NCBI RefSeq assembly: GCF_000701405.1
Contig: NZ_JNIV01000002.1
Location: 1 to 64,000, forward strand
Reading direction: 5' to 3'
Length of the DNA stretch: 64,000 nt
DNA from: Deinococcus marmoris DSM 12784
Lineage (GTDB): Bacteria > Deinococcota > Deinococci > Deinococcales > Deinococcaceae
The stretch's first letter is position 1, and each line of letters opens with the position of its first letter. A program made the position numbers and the translations under genes. The notes below the pieces were generated by a model. That model was not told the origin of the DNA, ran no database searches, and saw only the letters and a program-made list of their open reading frames with translations. This document shows positions 8,758 to 20,866 of this stretch, in pieces.

Positions 8758-9963
8758 ATGTCTGCCCCCACTTCCGCCAACCCATCCTTCCCCATGCACG
8801 TCAGCGTGGCCGAGGCCCGCGAGATGCTGGCCGCGCTGCTGCCCGAACTGGAGACCGAGACCGTGCCTGTCGCCGGGGCGCTGGGCCGCACCCTGGCCGC
8901 CGATCTGGAAGCTCTGGTCAGCCACCCCAGCGCCACCGAGAGCGCCCTGGACGGCATCGCCGCGCGTGAGGTGGACACACTGAGCGCCAGCGCCGAGACC
9001 CCGGTGCGCCTGAAGATCGTGGGAGAAAGCCGCGCCGGAATGCCGTTTGATGGCCGCGTGGGCGCGGGCGAGTGCGTGCGAATCTACACGGGTGCGCCGC
9101 TGCCACCGGGGGCTGATGCCATCTGTCCCGTTGAGGAACTGGCCGACGACGGCCCCGAACACGTTCACCTGCTGCGCCCCGCCTTTCCCGCCGACGTGCG
9201 CCCCGAGGGTGGCGACTTCCGCGCGGGCGAAACGGTGATGCGCGCCGGACTGCGTCTGAGCGCCCCCCGTGTGGCGCTGGCCGTTGCGCTGGGTCACGCC
9301 CGCCTGCCGGTGCGCCGCAAATTGCGCGTGGCGCTGCTGTCCACCGGAGACGAGGTGATTGAGCCGGGGTTGCCCCTGCAAGCCGGGCAGGTCTACGACA
9401 GCAACCGCGTGGGCCTCTCGGCCATGCTGGGGGAAAGCGGCTGCGAGGTCATCGAGCTGGGCCACGCCCCGGACAGCCCGGCGTCACTTCAGGCGGCCAT
9501 CGCGGGGGCGGGCGGCGCGGATGTGCTGCTGACCAGCGGCGGCGTCAGCATGGGCAAGTACGACTTCATGCGCGACCTGCTGATCGAACGTGGCCGGGTC
9601 TCGTTCTGGAAGGTGCGGATGCGGCCCGGCGGCCCGGCCATTCTGGGGGGCTGGAACGGTCTGCCGGTGTTCGGCCTGCCGGGGAATCCGGTCAGCAGCC
9701 TGGTGGTCTTTCATGTCATCGTGCGCCCCGCCCTGACCGGGCAGCCGGTACAGAGCCTGAAACTGCGTGCCGCCACGCCGTTTCGCGGCCTGAAAGACAA
9801 AACGGCCTTCTGGCGCGGCGTGATTCAGGACGGAGAGGTGAGGGACTACGGCTCCCAGGGCAGCGGCATCCTACGCTCGTTGAGCGACGCCGACGCGCTG
9901 GTGATCGTACCGGAAGGCGGCGGTGTGAAGGCCGGGGAATTGATAGACGTGGTGCTGCTGTAG
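8758..9963 (+). CDS. moeA: Molybdopterin molybdenumtransferase MoeA
   Basis: This 401-residue protein ligates molybdate to adenylylated molybdopterin in molybdenum cofactor synthesis. It has the MoeA domain order: an N-terminal lobe with ESALDGIAARE and RIYTGAPLPPGADAICPVEE, the central MoCF-type domain with LLSTGDEVIEPG, DSNRVGLSAML and LLTSGGVSMGKYDFM, the GLPGNPVSSLVVF motif, and a C-terminal beta domain. TATGCT ends 6 nt before the ATG, pointing to a leaderless transcript. No other moa/mob gene is nearby. Confidence 0.92.
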   Translation: MSAPTSANPSFPMHVSVAEAREMLAALLPELETETVPVAGALGRTLAADLEALVSHPSATESALDGIAAREVDTLSASAETPVRLKIVGESRAGMPFDGRVGAGECVRIYTGAPLPPGADAICPVEELADDGPEHVHLLRPAFPADVRPEGGDFRAGETVMRAGLRLSAPRVALAVALGHARLPVRRKLRVALLSTGDEVIEPGLPLQAGQVYDSNRVGLSAMLGESGCEVIELGHAPDSPASLQAAIAGAGGADVLLTSGGVSMGKYDFMRDLLIERGRVSFWKVRMRPGGPAILGGWNGLPVFGLPGNPVSSLVVFHVIVRPALTGQPVQSLKLRAATPFRGLKDKTAFWRGVIQDGEVRDYGSQGSGILRSLSDADALVIVPEGGGVKAGELIDVVLL

Positions 9964-10186
9964 ACGCTCTAAATCTCTGTTCAGACCCGGCAGCCCAGGC
10001 AGGATGGTGTGATCGTCCGCGAAGTGACGGACAAAATAGCCCTGCTGCCTGGAAGGGCTGCATCTGGATACGCGCCATGCCGATCACCTTGCAGAACGAC
10101 TGGTGGCGGACAGCGCCAAGCTAGACAGCGCCGGGGAGAGTGCGAAAATCCACTCCCGCCTCTCTTATGAGATTTAAAATATTGAC
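9964..10186. other. Intergenic region with coding-like remnant and lipoprotein promoter
   Basis: Bases 10049-10177 read in one frame as a protein-like C-terminus, LEGLHLDTRHADHLAERL, then VADSAKLDSAGESAKIHSRL, ending in SYEI and a stop. No start or intact upstream frame is present. Bases 10010-10045 read protein-like in another frame (VIVREVTDKIALLP). This looks like a decayed gene. TAAAAT (10175-10180) is the -10 box of the following lipoprotein gene. Confidence 0.4.
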
Positions 10187-11386
10187 GTGAAGAAACTCTT
10201 CCTGCCAGTCCTCGGCCTTTCTCTGCTTCTCGCTGCCTGTGGTGGTGGCACTCCACAGATTGCCGACGCTACAGCTCCCACAGTCACATTAGACGCTTCC
10301 CAGAGCGGTACCACTGTCAATCTGAGCGCCGCCGCCAACGACAACGTGAAGGTCACCAGGGTGGAGTTCTACCGGGGCAGCACCCTGGTCAGCACCGACG
10401 ATTCCGCGCCCTACACGGCCATTGCCACCGTTTCTGCCGCCGATAATGGCAACGTGACCTACACGGCCAGAGCGTTTGACGCCGCAGGCAATGTAGGGCA
10501 GGGCAGCAAGACGATTGCCGTGAGCGTGACGCCGTCCACCGACATCACCGCCCCCACCGTCAGCCTGAATGCCTCCCAGAGTGGAACCAGCGTCAATCTG
10601 CTGGCCACGGCCACCGACAACGTGAAGGTCACCAGGGTGGAGTTTTACCGGGGCAGCACCCTGATCAGCACCGACGATTCCGCGCCCTACGCGGCCATTG
10701 CCACTGTTTCAGCCGCCGACAACGGCGACGTGACCTACACCGCCAAAGCCTATGACGCTGCCGGAAACGTGGGGCAGGGCAGCAAGACGGTTGCTGTGAG
10801 CGTGACGCCTGCCCCCCCAGGAACCGCGACGTTATATCAGGGCGTATGGAGCTGGGCCATCGGTGACCTGACTTCCAGAGCAGTGATCGACAGCGGCGTG
10901 GTTATATTTTCAGATGAATTTGCGAACGAGGGCCAGACTATCGCCTTTGGCGTGTACGCCAATCAGACCGAGATTGCAGCTCAGGGCACGGGCAAGTTCG
11001 GCGCGGCCCTGATGGGTCCTGTCCTCCAGGCGGGCAACCTGGATGTGGGATTTTTCCTGGGCACAGATGAGGATGCCAGGATCTTCTTTACCGGTCAGGA
11101 CAGCGACAACGCATTGGGCGTGTTCCAGGGCAAAGCCGCTTTCGAGGGAGCGGGCAACATCGCCACCGCCAGCAATGAATCAGGGCAGGCGGTCGCAATT
11201 GCCCTGGTTCAGGTCAGTGACACTGTCCCCACCAATGCGGCGGCTCAGAATGTGATGAAGGCCGAGGGCAAGTTGATGGCGGCAGGGGCACTGAGAGCCA
11301 CTTTCGACGCTCCTGCACGTGCCACCGCCAAGGCCAATCCAGCACTGTTCAGGGCCATGCAGCAGAGTCTTCAGCTCAGGCGCTAA
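10187..11386 (+). CDS. Lipoprotein with two tandem Ig-like domains
   Basis: The 399-residue protein begins MKKLFLPVLGLSLLLAACGG, a lipoprotein signal peptide with lipobox LAAC (Cys18), so it should be anchored outside the cytoplasmic membrane. Two near-identical modules of about 90 residues follow (roughly 29-120 and 121-210), each with APTVxLxASQSGT, DNVKVTRVEFYRGSTL and YDAAGNVGQGSKT-type motifs typical of bacterial Ig-like domains. The C-terminal 190 residues are not recognised. The GTG start lies 6 nt after TAAAAT, so a leaderless transcript is likely. Function is unknown; surface binding is plausible. Confidence 0.8.
   Translation: MKKLFLPVLGLSLLLAACGGGTPQIADATAPTVTLDASQSGTTVNLSAAANDNVKVTRVEFYRGSTLVSTDDSAPYTAIATVSAADNGNVTYTARAFDAAGNVGQGSKTIAVSVTPSTDITAPTVSLNASQSGTSVNLLATATDNVKVTRVEFYRGSTLISTDDSAPYAAIATVSAADNGDVTYTAKAYDAAGNVGQGSKTVAVSVTPAPPGTATLYQGVWSWAIGDLTSRAVIDSGVVIFSDEFANEGQTIAFGVYANQTEIAAQGTGKFGAALMGPVLQAGNLDVGFFLGTDEDARIFFTGQDSDNALGVFQGKAAFEGAGNIATASNESGQAVAIALVQVSDTVPTNAAAQNVMKAEGKLMAAGALRATFDAPARATAKANPALFRAMQQSLQLRR
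10300..10812 (+). repeat. Intragenic direct duplication encoding the Ig-like modules
   Basis: The two modules share long stretches of nearly identical DNA, for example CAACGTGAAGGTCACCAGGG at 10341 and again at 10619. This suggests a recent duplication or gene conversion. Confidence 0.75.
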
Positions 11387-11411
11387 ATCCATATCGAACA
11401 GAGCAAAGAGA

Positions 11412-11445
11412 GAAGCGCGGCCCCCAATCGACGGGGCCGCGCTTC
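11412..11445. terminator. Bidirectional hairpin between lipoprotein gene and fadA
   Basis: GAAGCGCGGCCCC (11412-11424) pairs with GGGGCCGCGCTTC (11433-11445). It lies between convergent genes and probably ends both transcripts, although the T-tract is weak. Confidence 0.7.
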
Positions 11446-11461
11446 AATTTAAAACCAGAGG

Positions 11462-12670
<1,209 letters not shown>

Positions 12671-12682
12671 GGTGAACTCCTC

Positions 12683-13180
12683 TCAATACATTTGTGCAAG
12701 TTTAGATTCATGAAAATCAGGCTCGCTAAAAAAGAGCCGACTTTGCAAAGGCTGCTGGGTCAATCCTATATTCAGAATGGTGTGCGTATATCGCCAGGTA
12801 TGCTCTAAAACGATGCGTTGGTTCCATTCATATTTGGCTGTCTGGCCCAAGCTCAGCTCTGCTACTTTTCCTCGGCCCGATGGATGGCTAGCGTAAGGAA
12901 TCAATTGTAATTTACCGTCTTCCAGTTTTAGTTCCACTTCTGCTGGACGAGCGGAAACTAAGCTTATGTACTCGTAAACCTGCTCCCGTGCCTCAGCAAA
13001 TGCATCCGCGTCACTAAAACTTAGAGTATGAACCAGAGCCGCCATTGATTCGGGGTGAGTTTTCGTCGGAAGACGTGCATACTGTGGTGCCTGATTTCGT
13101 CGGGCTGCCAAAACGCCCCCCCTGGCTTCTTTTCCCCATTCAAAAGTGATTCTCTGAACGACGACGAGAAGAGAAGTCAT
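12683..13180 (-). CDS. Hypothetical protein, AT-richer than its surroundings
   Basis: I do not recognise this 165-residue protein. It has no signal peptide or membrane segment. Its start ATG overlaps the stop of the upstream alpha/beta hydrolase gene (ATGA, 13177-13180), implying translational coupling. An internal Met at residue 45 (MAALVHTLSFSDADAF) is an alternative start. Base composition and codon use (many codons ending in A or T) differ from neighbours, suggesting recent transfer. It ends 13 nt before the fadA start, so the fadA ribosome site lies directly behind it. Confidence 0.6.
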   Translation of the reverse strand: MTSLLVVVQRITFEWGKEARGGVLAARRNQAPQYARLPTKTHPESMAALVHTLSFSDADAFAEAREQVYEYISLVSARPAEVELKLEDGKLQLIPYASHPSGRGKVAELSLGQTAKYEWNQRIVLEHTWRYTHTILNIGLTQQPLQSRLFFSEPDFHESKLAQMY

Positions 13181-14346
13181 GCCTCCATCCCCGGCAAAAC
13201 CCTCGCTATAAACGCCTCCAACTCCCCATCGTATTTTTCAGGATTGATGTTCCAGCAGCGGATGTGTTTGGCCCCCTCCACGCGGTGGTATTCCACCAGA
13301 TCGGGGCGGGCGGCGGCCAGAGCGTCGGACTGGCGAATGGGAATGGTGGCGTCGCGGGTGCCGTGCCACAGCAACATGGGAAGGTTGAAACTGGGGGTGG
13401 CGGCCAGTTGATCCACCACATCAAAATCCTGCCCACTGCGCCGCGTGACCAGATACTGCACGAAGTTGCCGATGTGCCGCGCCATAAACGTGGGAATGCC
13501 GTAGCGCTGCCCGTTGCTGCGAATGGTGTCACGCCAGTCCAGCGCCGGACAGTCCAGCGCCACGCCCGTGACCGGAATCGGGTACGGCTGATGCCGGGAG
13601 CGCAGCACGCACAGCGCGACGTTGCCGCCCATGCTGAAGCCGTAGAGCATGGCCCGCCTGTAGCCAGCAGCCTTCGCCCACTGCAACGCAGAGATCACGT
13701 CGGCAGCCTCGCCGTCGCCCAGGCTCAGGTAGCCCTTGCCCACACGCGGCGCACCGTGCGCGTTGCGGAAGGTGACGAACAGCGAGGCCACCCCCGAACG
13801 CCGCAGCGCCGGAAGCATCCTCAGCGCCTGCGCCCGCTGCCCACCGTGGCCGTGAATAACGATGGCGATGGCATCCTTCTGGCCAGACACCGCAGGAATG
13901 TGCCACGCGGGCATCTCCCCGACTTCCGTAGGGACGGACGTGACCTCGTAATCCACGCCCAGTTGCTCCGGCGTGCCGTTGTAGACGAAGGTGGACACCC
14001 ACGCCAGCGAACCGTTCGGCAGCACGCCGCGTTCATCCAGAATCTCGCGCCGCACCAGCGTTCCGGCCAGTTTGGGCGGCCCCAGAATGGCGTGGCCCTT
14101 GTTCGGCAGCAGCGGCACAATACCCACCACCCCGCGCGACAGCGTTTCCGGCGAGGCAGGCAGATACACCGAATTGCCCCGCCGCCCCACCGGAACGAAC
14201 TCGCCCTTGACCCGCCGCGTCTTGGACCGCAGGGTGATCTCTGCGCCCAGGAACGCACCAGACAGGACGGCGAGGCTGTAAGAGAAAGCAGCCCAGCCGA
14301 GCGCACGGCGGCGGTTGATCTGGCGAATTCGGGTGAGGATGGACAC
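13177..14346 (-). CDS. Alpha/beta hydrolase with N-terminal membrane anchor
   Basis: The 389-residue protein has one hydrophobic segment at about residues 17-35, so it is probably anchored in the membrane with the hydrolase outside. The catalytic serine is in LYGFSMGGN, preceded by the oxyanion motif VIHGHGG. The acid is likely in HGTRDATIP and the histidine in EGAKHIRCW near the C-terminus. The GTG start at 14346 has AGGAG 8 nt upstream. Esterase or peptidase-like activity is expected but the substrate is unknown. A hypothetical gene is coupled to its 3' end. Confidence 0.85.
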   Translation of the reverse strand: MSILTRIRQINRRRALGWAAFSYSLAVLSGAFLGAEITLRSKTRRVKGEFVPVGRRGNSVYLPASPETLSRGVVGIVPLLPNKGHAILGPPKLAGTLVRREILDERGVLPNGSLAWVSTFVYNGTPEQLGVDYEVTSVPTEVGEMPAWHIPAVSGQKDAIAIVIHGHGGQRAQALRMLPALRRSGVASLFVTFRNAHGAPRVGKGYLSLGDGEAADVISALQWAKAAGYRRAMLYGFSMGGNVALCVLRSRHQPYPIPVTGVALDCPALDWRDTIRSNGQRYGIPTFMARHIGNFVQYLVTRRSGQDFDVVDQLAATPSFNLPMLLWHGTRDATIPIRQSDALAAARPDLVEYHRVEGAKHIRCWNINPEKYDGELEAFIARVLPGMEA

Positions 14347-14383
14347 GGGGCATTCTCCTACGAAGGGGGAGGTGGATTCTTTA

Positions 14384-14454
14384 CTCCCTCCCTCCTTGTG
14401 GGGGAGGGCTGGGGACTCGCAGAGCTGCGAAGCAGAGGGGGGGCCACCGGGCAG
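14384..14454 (-). repeat. Dispersed GC-rich repeat, copy B (full form)
   Basis: On the minus strand this copy starts CTGCCCGGTGGCCCC, continues through the palindrome TCGCAGCTCTGCGA and ends CCCTCCCCCACAAGGAGGGA, a second hairpin. It is the most complete copy of the family and lies upstream of the hydrolase gene. Confidence 0.7.
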
Positions 14455-14510
14455 TCGTCAACGGAACAAGATGCCCTGACTTTCTGGCCGCGCTGGGAAG
14501 GCGTCTGCGT

Positions 14511-14553
14511 TACCCCCCTGCCAGCCTCCCCCGCAAGGAGGGAGGAGCTAAAA
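14511..14553 (+). repeat. Dispersed GC-rich repeat, copy C
   Basis: This copy shares CCTCCCCCGCAAGGAGGGAG and the trailing GAGCTAAAAA with copy D. It faces copy B in inverted orientation 56 bp away and abuts the stop of the FadN-type gene. Confidence 0.65.
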
Positions 14554-14556
14554 ATC

Positions 14557-16902
<2,346 letters not shown>

Positions 16903-17220
16903 GGAACCTCCTAACAAAGAGTGGTCTGGGAGAGACGGCGAACATCTGTGAATAAATTTAGACTCGGTTCAAAGTTTAGTGCAGAGCAGGGTCAATTGTC
17001 CACCGCACAGGTGAGACCAGATCTTTATCTGGCCCAGTTCAGTCTGTCCGCAAGTCAGGTTCACGGCAACGTCAGCGCCTGTGTCCCCGCACAATCATCT
17101 GCTGACCCTGCCCTGTCTGATCCGGGAACAGGTCCTGGCCGGTACGGAGTTGACGGTGTGATCATGTGCCGATCACGGTCTCCCTCCTATGCTGTCTTTG
17201 TTGCTGACTGGAGGTCCACC
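16903..17220. other. Intergenic region between divergent fadN-like and stalk-protein genes
   Basis: No gene is seen in these 318 bp. The left end holds the fadN-like ribosome site. CCAGAT/ATCTGG (17017-17032) is a small hairpin. GTGATC and GATCAC (17158-17176) form a perfect inverted repeat just upstream of TATGCT (17188-17193), a possible -10 box for the gene at 17221. Confidence 0.5.
17158..17176. promoter_or_regulatory. Candidate operator, GTGATC-N7-GATCAC
   Basis: A perfect 6-bp inverted repeat with a 7-bp spacer ends 11 bp before the possible -10 box TATGCT. Its position suits a repressor or activator site. No regulator is identified. Confidence 0.35.
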
Positions 17221-17868
17221 ATGAAATCACCTGTCCGATTCCGCCCCGCTCTCTTCCTGGCCGCACCCCTTGCCCTGGTTGCCGTGGCACTGGCGGCTGG
17301 CCCCTACACTGTTCAGTGGAACGGAAAGACCGTTGCCGGCGACGCCATCGTGCAGGGCGGCAAAACCTACGTCAGCGCCGAGGCCCTGAAAAACGCGGGC
17401 ATCGGCGTGAGCGTCAGGGGCAACGTGGTCAGTCTGGCTCCCGTCGGCGGCGCGAATGAGGTTGGAGCCGCCCAGGGCTGCCTGAATCAGCAACTGTTCA
17501 ACGGCGTGTGGCGCTTCAAGGTGCTGTCGGTGGCGCAGAACGGTCCGCTGTGGCGACTGAAGGTGGAAATGAAATTCGGCAGCGTCACGGGCGGCTACAG
17601 CACCAGCGGCACGGGCGTCCTGGGCTACAACCTGCAACTGGAGAGCGGCAAGGTGATTCCCGTGAACAGCAGCGTGGTGGAACTGCGCGACAGGGCTTTC
17701 ATTCCCGGCGAGGGCTTCACGACGACCCTGGACTTCGAGGCAGGCGCGGGTGACGGCAAGCCCAGGAAACTGGTGGTGCCCATCGACCCGCAGGGCGTCG
17801 CCAGCACCAGCCTGAGCTACAGCGTTAAAGACCCATCGTTCCGGGTGGACCTGACCTGCAAGAAATAG
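17221..17868 (+). CDS. Exported protein with copper-amine-oxidase-N-like (stalk) motif
   Basis: The 215-residue protein has a signal peptide (residues 1-25, ending ALAAG). Residues 27-70 (VQWNGKTVAGDAIVQGGKTY, then VSAEALKNAGI) resemble the small beta domain at the N-terminus of copper amine oxidases, found as a stalk in many cell-surface proteins. The remaining 140 residues look beta-rich and contain two cysteines that could pair. GGAGG is 6 nt before the ATG. An envelope role is likely; the function is unknown. Confidence 0.7.
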   Translation: MKSPVRFRPALFLAAPLALVAVALAAGPYTVQWNGKTVAGDAIVQGGKTYVSAEALKNAGIGVSVRGNVVSLAPVGGANEVGAAQGCLNQQLFNGVWRFKVLSVAQNGPLWRLKVEMKFGSVTGGYSTSGTGVLGYNLQLESGKVIPVNSSVVELRDRAFIPGEGFTTTLDFEAGAGDGKPRKLVVPIDPQGVASTSLSYSVKDPSFRVDLTCKK

Positions 17869-17873
17869 CGGGT

Positions 17874-18971
17874 CTAACGGGCGGCCAGCCACGTCCGGGT
17901 CTTGGTTTCCAGATCTGAGAAAGAGGAAAGGCCCAGCGCCCGCGCCGCACGGTCCGCATCGCCTGTCTCAGCGAAGGCCAGCGCGAGTTGCATGGGGGCC
18001 TGCTTGCCGCGCGTCACGGCCAGGAACTCGACGAGGCCCAGCCCCTGGGCGTATACAAACGTCCAGCGGTTCTCGGGAACGGCGTTGAAATCGGCCAGTT
18101 CGGAGAGCGGCACCCAGTCGCCCTTCGCGTATCCGGCCACGCGCTTGCGGCGGCTTTCAGCGGCCTCCGGCGTCCAGTACGCCCGCGCGACGAAATCGGC
18201 CAGTCCCTCGTGGAGCCACCAGGGAATGCGTTTGTCCCGCCCCTGGCCCGCCGCCCCCGACACGCTCAGGTGCGTGAATTCGTGGGACAGCACGCGCAGG
18301 AGTTCCTGACCCGGATTCGCACTGGCTGGCAACACCAGCTTGATCGCCTCGCCCGGCTCGTTCCAGCCACCGACGGGTTGCAGGGACAGGGCGACGCTGG
18401 CGCTGAGGGTGACCATATCGGGGTAAACCTTGACGGTGGCGGCGTCCGGCATCTCCAGCCCCAGCGTCTCGCGCACCCTGGCGGCAGCCTGCGGGAGCAG
18501 CGGCGCGGTGGCGGCGGCCCGCTCTGGAAGCCCCAGCACGTCCAGCGCCAGCAGCGAGTATTTCCCGGCGTCCAGAGCCTTCCAGGTCTCCCCGCCGTAA
18601 CGCCAGACCTCACCTGCCCTGAACAGCGTGACCGGCAGCGTCACGCGCGAAATCTGCCCCGGCTGACGCTCCCAGTTCAGGCGCAGATCGGCGCGGGCCT
18701 GATCGCCCACCACGTTCAGATCCGACAGATTCGAGAACTGGAAAACAGCGGTGGGCTGCGGTACCCGGCCCAGATCGGCGGCGAAATTGGGACCTTCCAC
18801 CGCGAATGTTCCCTCGACGCGCAGCAACTGGCGGTAGGCGTCGGCGTTCCCGGCACGCGCGGCAGCTTGCAGCGCCCCGGCCAACGCTTCAGGCGTACTC
18901 TGCGCGCAAGCTGGCGAGGCACAGGCCAGCGAGGTCAGCAGGGCAAGGGTCAGCAGCGGGCGCAGGCGCAT
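17874..18971 (-). CDS. Secreted zinc metallopeptidase, MA-like (HExxH...E)
   Basis: The 365-residue protein has a signal peptide (residues 1-23, SPACAQ cleavage region). The zinc site is HEFTHLSV followed about 25 residues later by WWLHEGLADFVA, whose Glu would be the third ligand, as in gluzincin peptidases of the MA-like type. The N-terminal 130 residues form an SnoaL/NTF2-like or unknown domain. It converges on the exported protein at 17221 with only 5 nt between stops. An extracytoplasmic peptidase is expected; the substrate is unknown. Confidence 0.8.
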   Translation of the reverse strand: MRLRPLLTLALLTSLACASPACAQSTPEALAGALQAAARAGNADAYRQLLRVEGTFAVEGPNFAADLGRVPQPTAVFQFSNLSDLNVVGDQARADLRLNWERQPGQISRVTLPVTLFRAGEVWRYGGETWKALDAGKYSLLALDVLGLPERAAATAPLLPQAAARVRETLGLEMPDAATVKVYPDMVTLSASVALSLQPVGGWNEPGEAIKLVLPASANPGQELLRVLSHEFTHLSVSGAAGQGRDKRIPWWLHEGLADFVARAYWTPEAAESRRKRVAGYAKGDWVPLSELADFNAVPENRWTFVYAQGLGLVEFLAVTRGKQAPMQLALAFAETGDADRAARALGLSSFSDLETKTRTWLAAR

Positions 18972-19220
18972 CCTTCCAGGGTAACGGGAGCAGCGGCAAG
19001 TCAGCCGTGCCAGCGGTTACGAAAGGCAGGAGCGTGAGCGTGAAGGGAGACGTTACCAAAAGACTGTTTTGGTGATCGGGTGAGCGTCCTCAAGTGACCG
19101 CAAGCGGTTTTGACCAGGACTGTGGATGCCTCTCGTCAGGCAGGACGGGTACAGCTTGCCCGCAATAGAACAGGATCACCGAAAGAAAAAATTTCCAGTG
19201 ACCCCATTTGCGGAACCGCT
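18972..19220. other. Intergenic region, nothing recognised
   Basis: I see no convincing gene, RNA or strong hairpin in these 249 bp. An open frame on the minus strand across it is arginine/glycine-rich and looks like a shadow. Confidence 0.4.
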
Positions 19221-19483
19221 CTAACTGATCAACTGCTTGACGAAGAACACCGCCACCAATCCCGCCAGCGCCAGCAACGCGGCCACGCTCAGGCGGCGGT
19301 CCCGGTTCCACGCGGTCACGGCCACCCACAGCGCGGCCAGCACCGGGACCGCGCCGATCCAGGCCACCCCTACGGCGGCCAGATTGGGAAAGAGCACGCC
19401 CACGGCCAGCACCACCACGCCCACCCAGAATCCAGCCGGGTACAGCCAGAACGGCAGCCCCGCAACTTCGCTAGACTTATTGG

Positions 19484-19487
<4 letters not shown>
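19221..19487 (-). CDS. Small three-helix membrane protein next to TauE/SafE
   Basis: The 88-residue protein has three hydrophobic segments (about residues 13-32, 33-55 and 63-85). Its GTG start overlaps the stop of the TauE/SafE gene (GTGA), so the two are translationally coupled. Small membrane proteins of the DUF1634 type commonly accompany TauE-like exporters, and the segment [19 protein letters not shown] is reminiscent of them, but the match is weak. It probably assists the exporter. An in-frame ATG seven codons upstream is a possible alternative start. Confidence 0.65.
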
Positions 19488-20251
<764 letters not shown>

Positions 20252-20387
20252 GGTTGCCTCACGGCCCAGAGGCTAACACGGCGGGCGGGAAAAGAGGACC
20301 GCCCGAACCTTCTGAAAGTCCACGAATGCAGTCTCTGAAAAACGGCTTCCCGAAAACGGCCCGGGGGGTCTGCCCCTGGCCGGACAG

Positions 20388-20416
20388 TTGACACCCCCCG
20401 GCTGTGGCAGCATAGA
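20388..20416 (+). promoter_or_regulatory. Promoter TTGACA-N17-CATAGA
   Basis: A perfect -35 box (20388-20393) is separated by 17 nt from CATAGA (20411-20416). The GTG start of the next gene is 4 nt further, so its mRNA is probably leaderless and the upstream in-frame ATG at 20388 cannot be used. Confidence 0.7.
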
Positions 20417-20420
20417 GGGC

Positions 20421-20789
20421 GTGAATCCTACTTTTCTCCCCCGCACCGCCCTGATCACGGGCCTGATCATCGGCGCGTTGAACATCGTCTTCGGCGGCGT
20501 GGAATACGGCTTTGCCAACCTGCCCATCTGGTTTTATCTGGTGCAACTGCTGCTGATTCCGGCCATGCTGGTGCCGATGTTCTACTTCCCCCAGGCCGCC
20601 GTCGCGCGCGACTTTCTGCGCCGGGCCGCCTACTTTGCCATGGGCTGGGCCGTGCCCTTTGCCATCTACAAGTTCTCGCTGGACGTGCTGAACCCCAACT
20701 TCAGCCCCCCCGCCTCGCTGCTCAGCTACCTCGTCGTGATCGTCGCCTTCTCGCTGATCATGGCCGCCGTCCGCAAGCCCATCAAATAA
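20421..20789 (+). CDS. Small integral membrane protein, unknown function
   Basis: The 122-residue protein has four likely membrane helices (about residues 8-27, 34-54, 64-85 and 95-115). I do not recognise the family. The GTG at 20421 was chosen because of the promoter directly upstream. It is a single-gene unit ending at a strong shared terminator. Confidence 0.7.
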   Translation: MNPTFLPRTALITGLIIGALNIVFGGVEYGFANLPIWFYLVQLLLIPAMLVPMFYFPQAAVARDFLRRAAYFAMGWAVPFAIYKFSLDVLNPNFSPPASLLSYLVVIVAFSLIMAAVRKPIK

Positions 20790-20800
20790 CCATGTCCTCA

Positions 20801-20843
20801 AAAGCGAAGTGGGCCAGAGATCGCATCTGGCCCACTTCGCTTT
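20801..20843. terminator. Strong bidirectional terminator
   Basis: AAAGCGAAGTGGGCCAGA (20801-20818) pairs perfectly with TCTGGCCCACTTCGCTTT (20826-20843) around a 7-nt loop. It lies between convergent genes and serves both. Confidence 0.85.
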
Positions 20844-20866
20844 AGTCCAATTCCACGCCTACCAGC

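Noticed and set aside
19090..19329. 79-residue minus-strand frame after the small membrane protein
   Set aside because: Composition is shadow-like and it overlaps the end of a better-supported gene in another frame.
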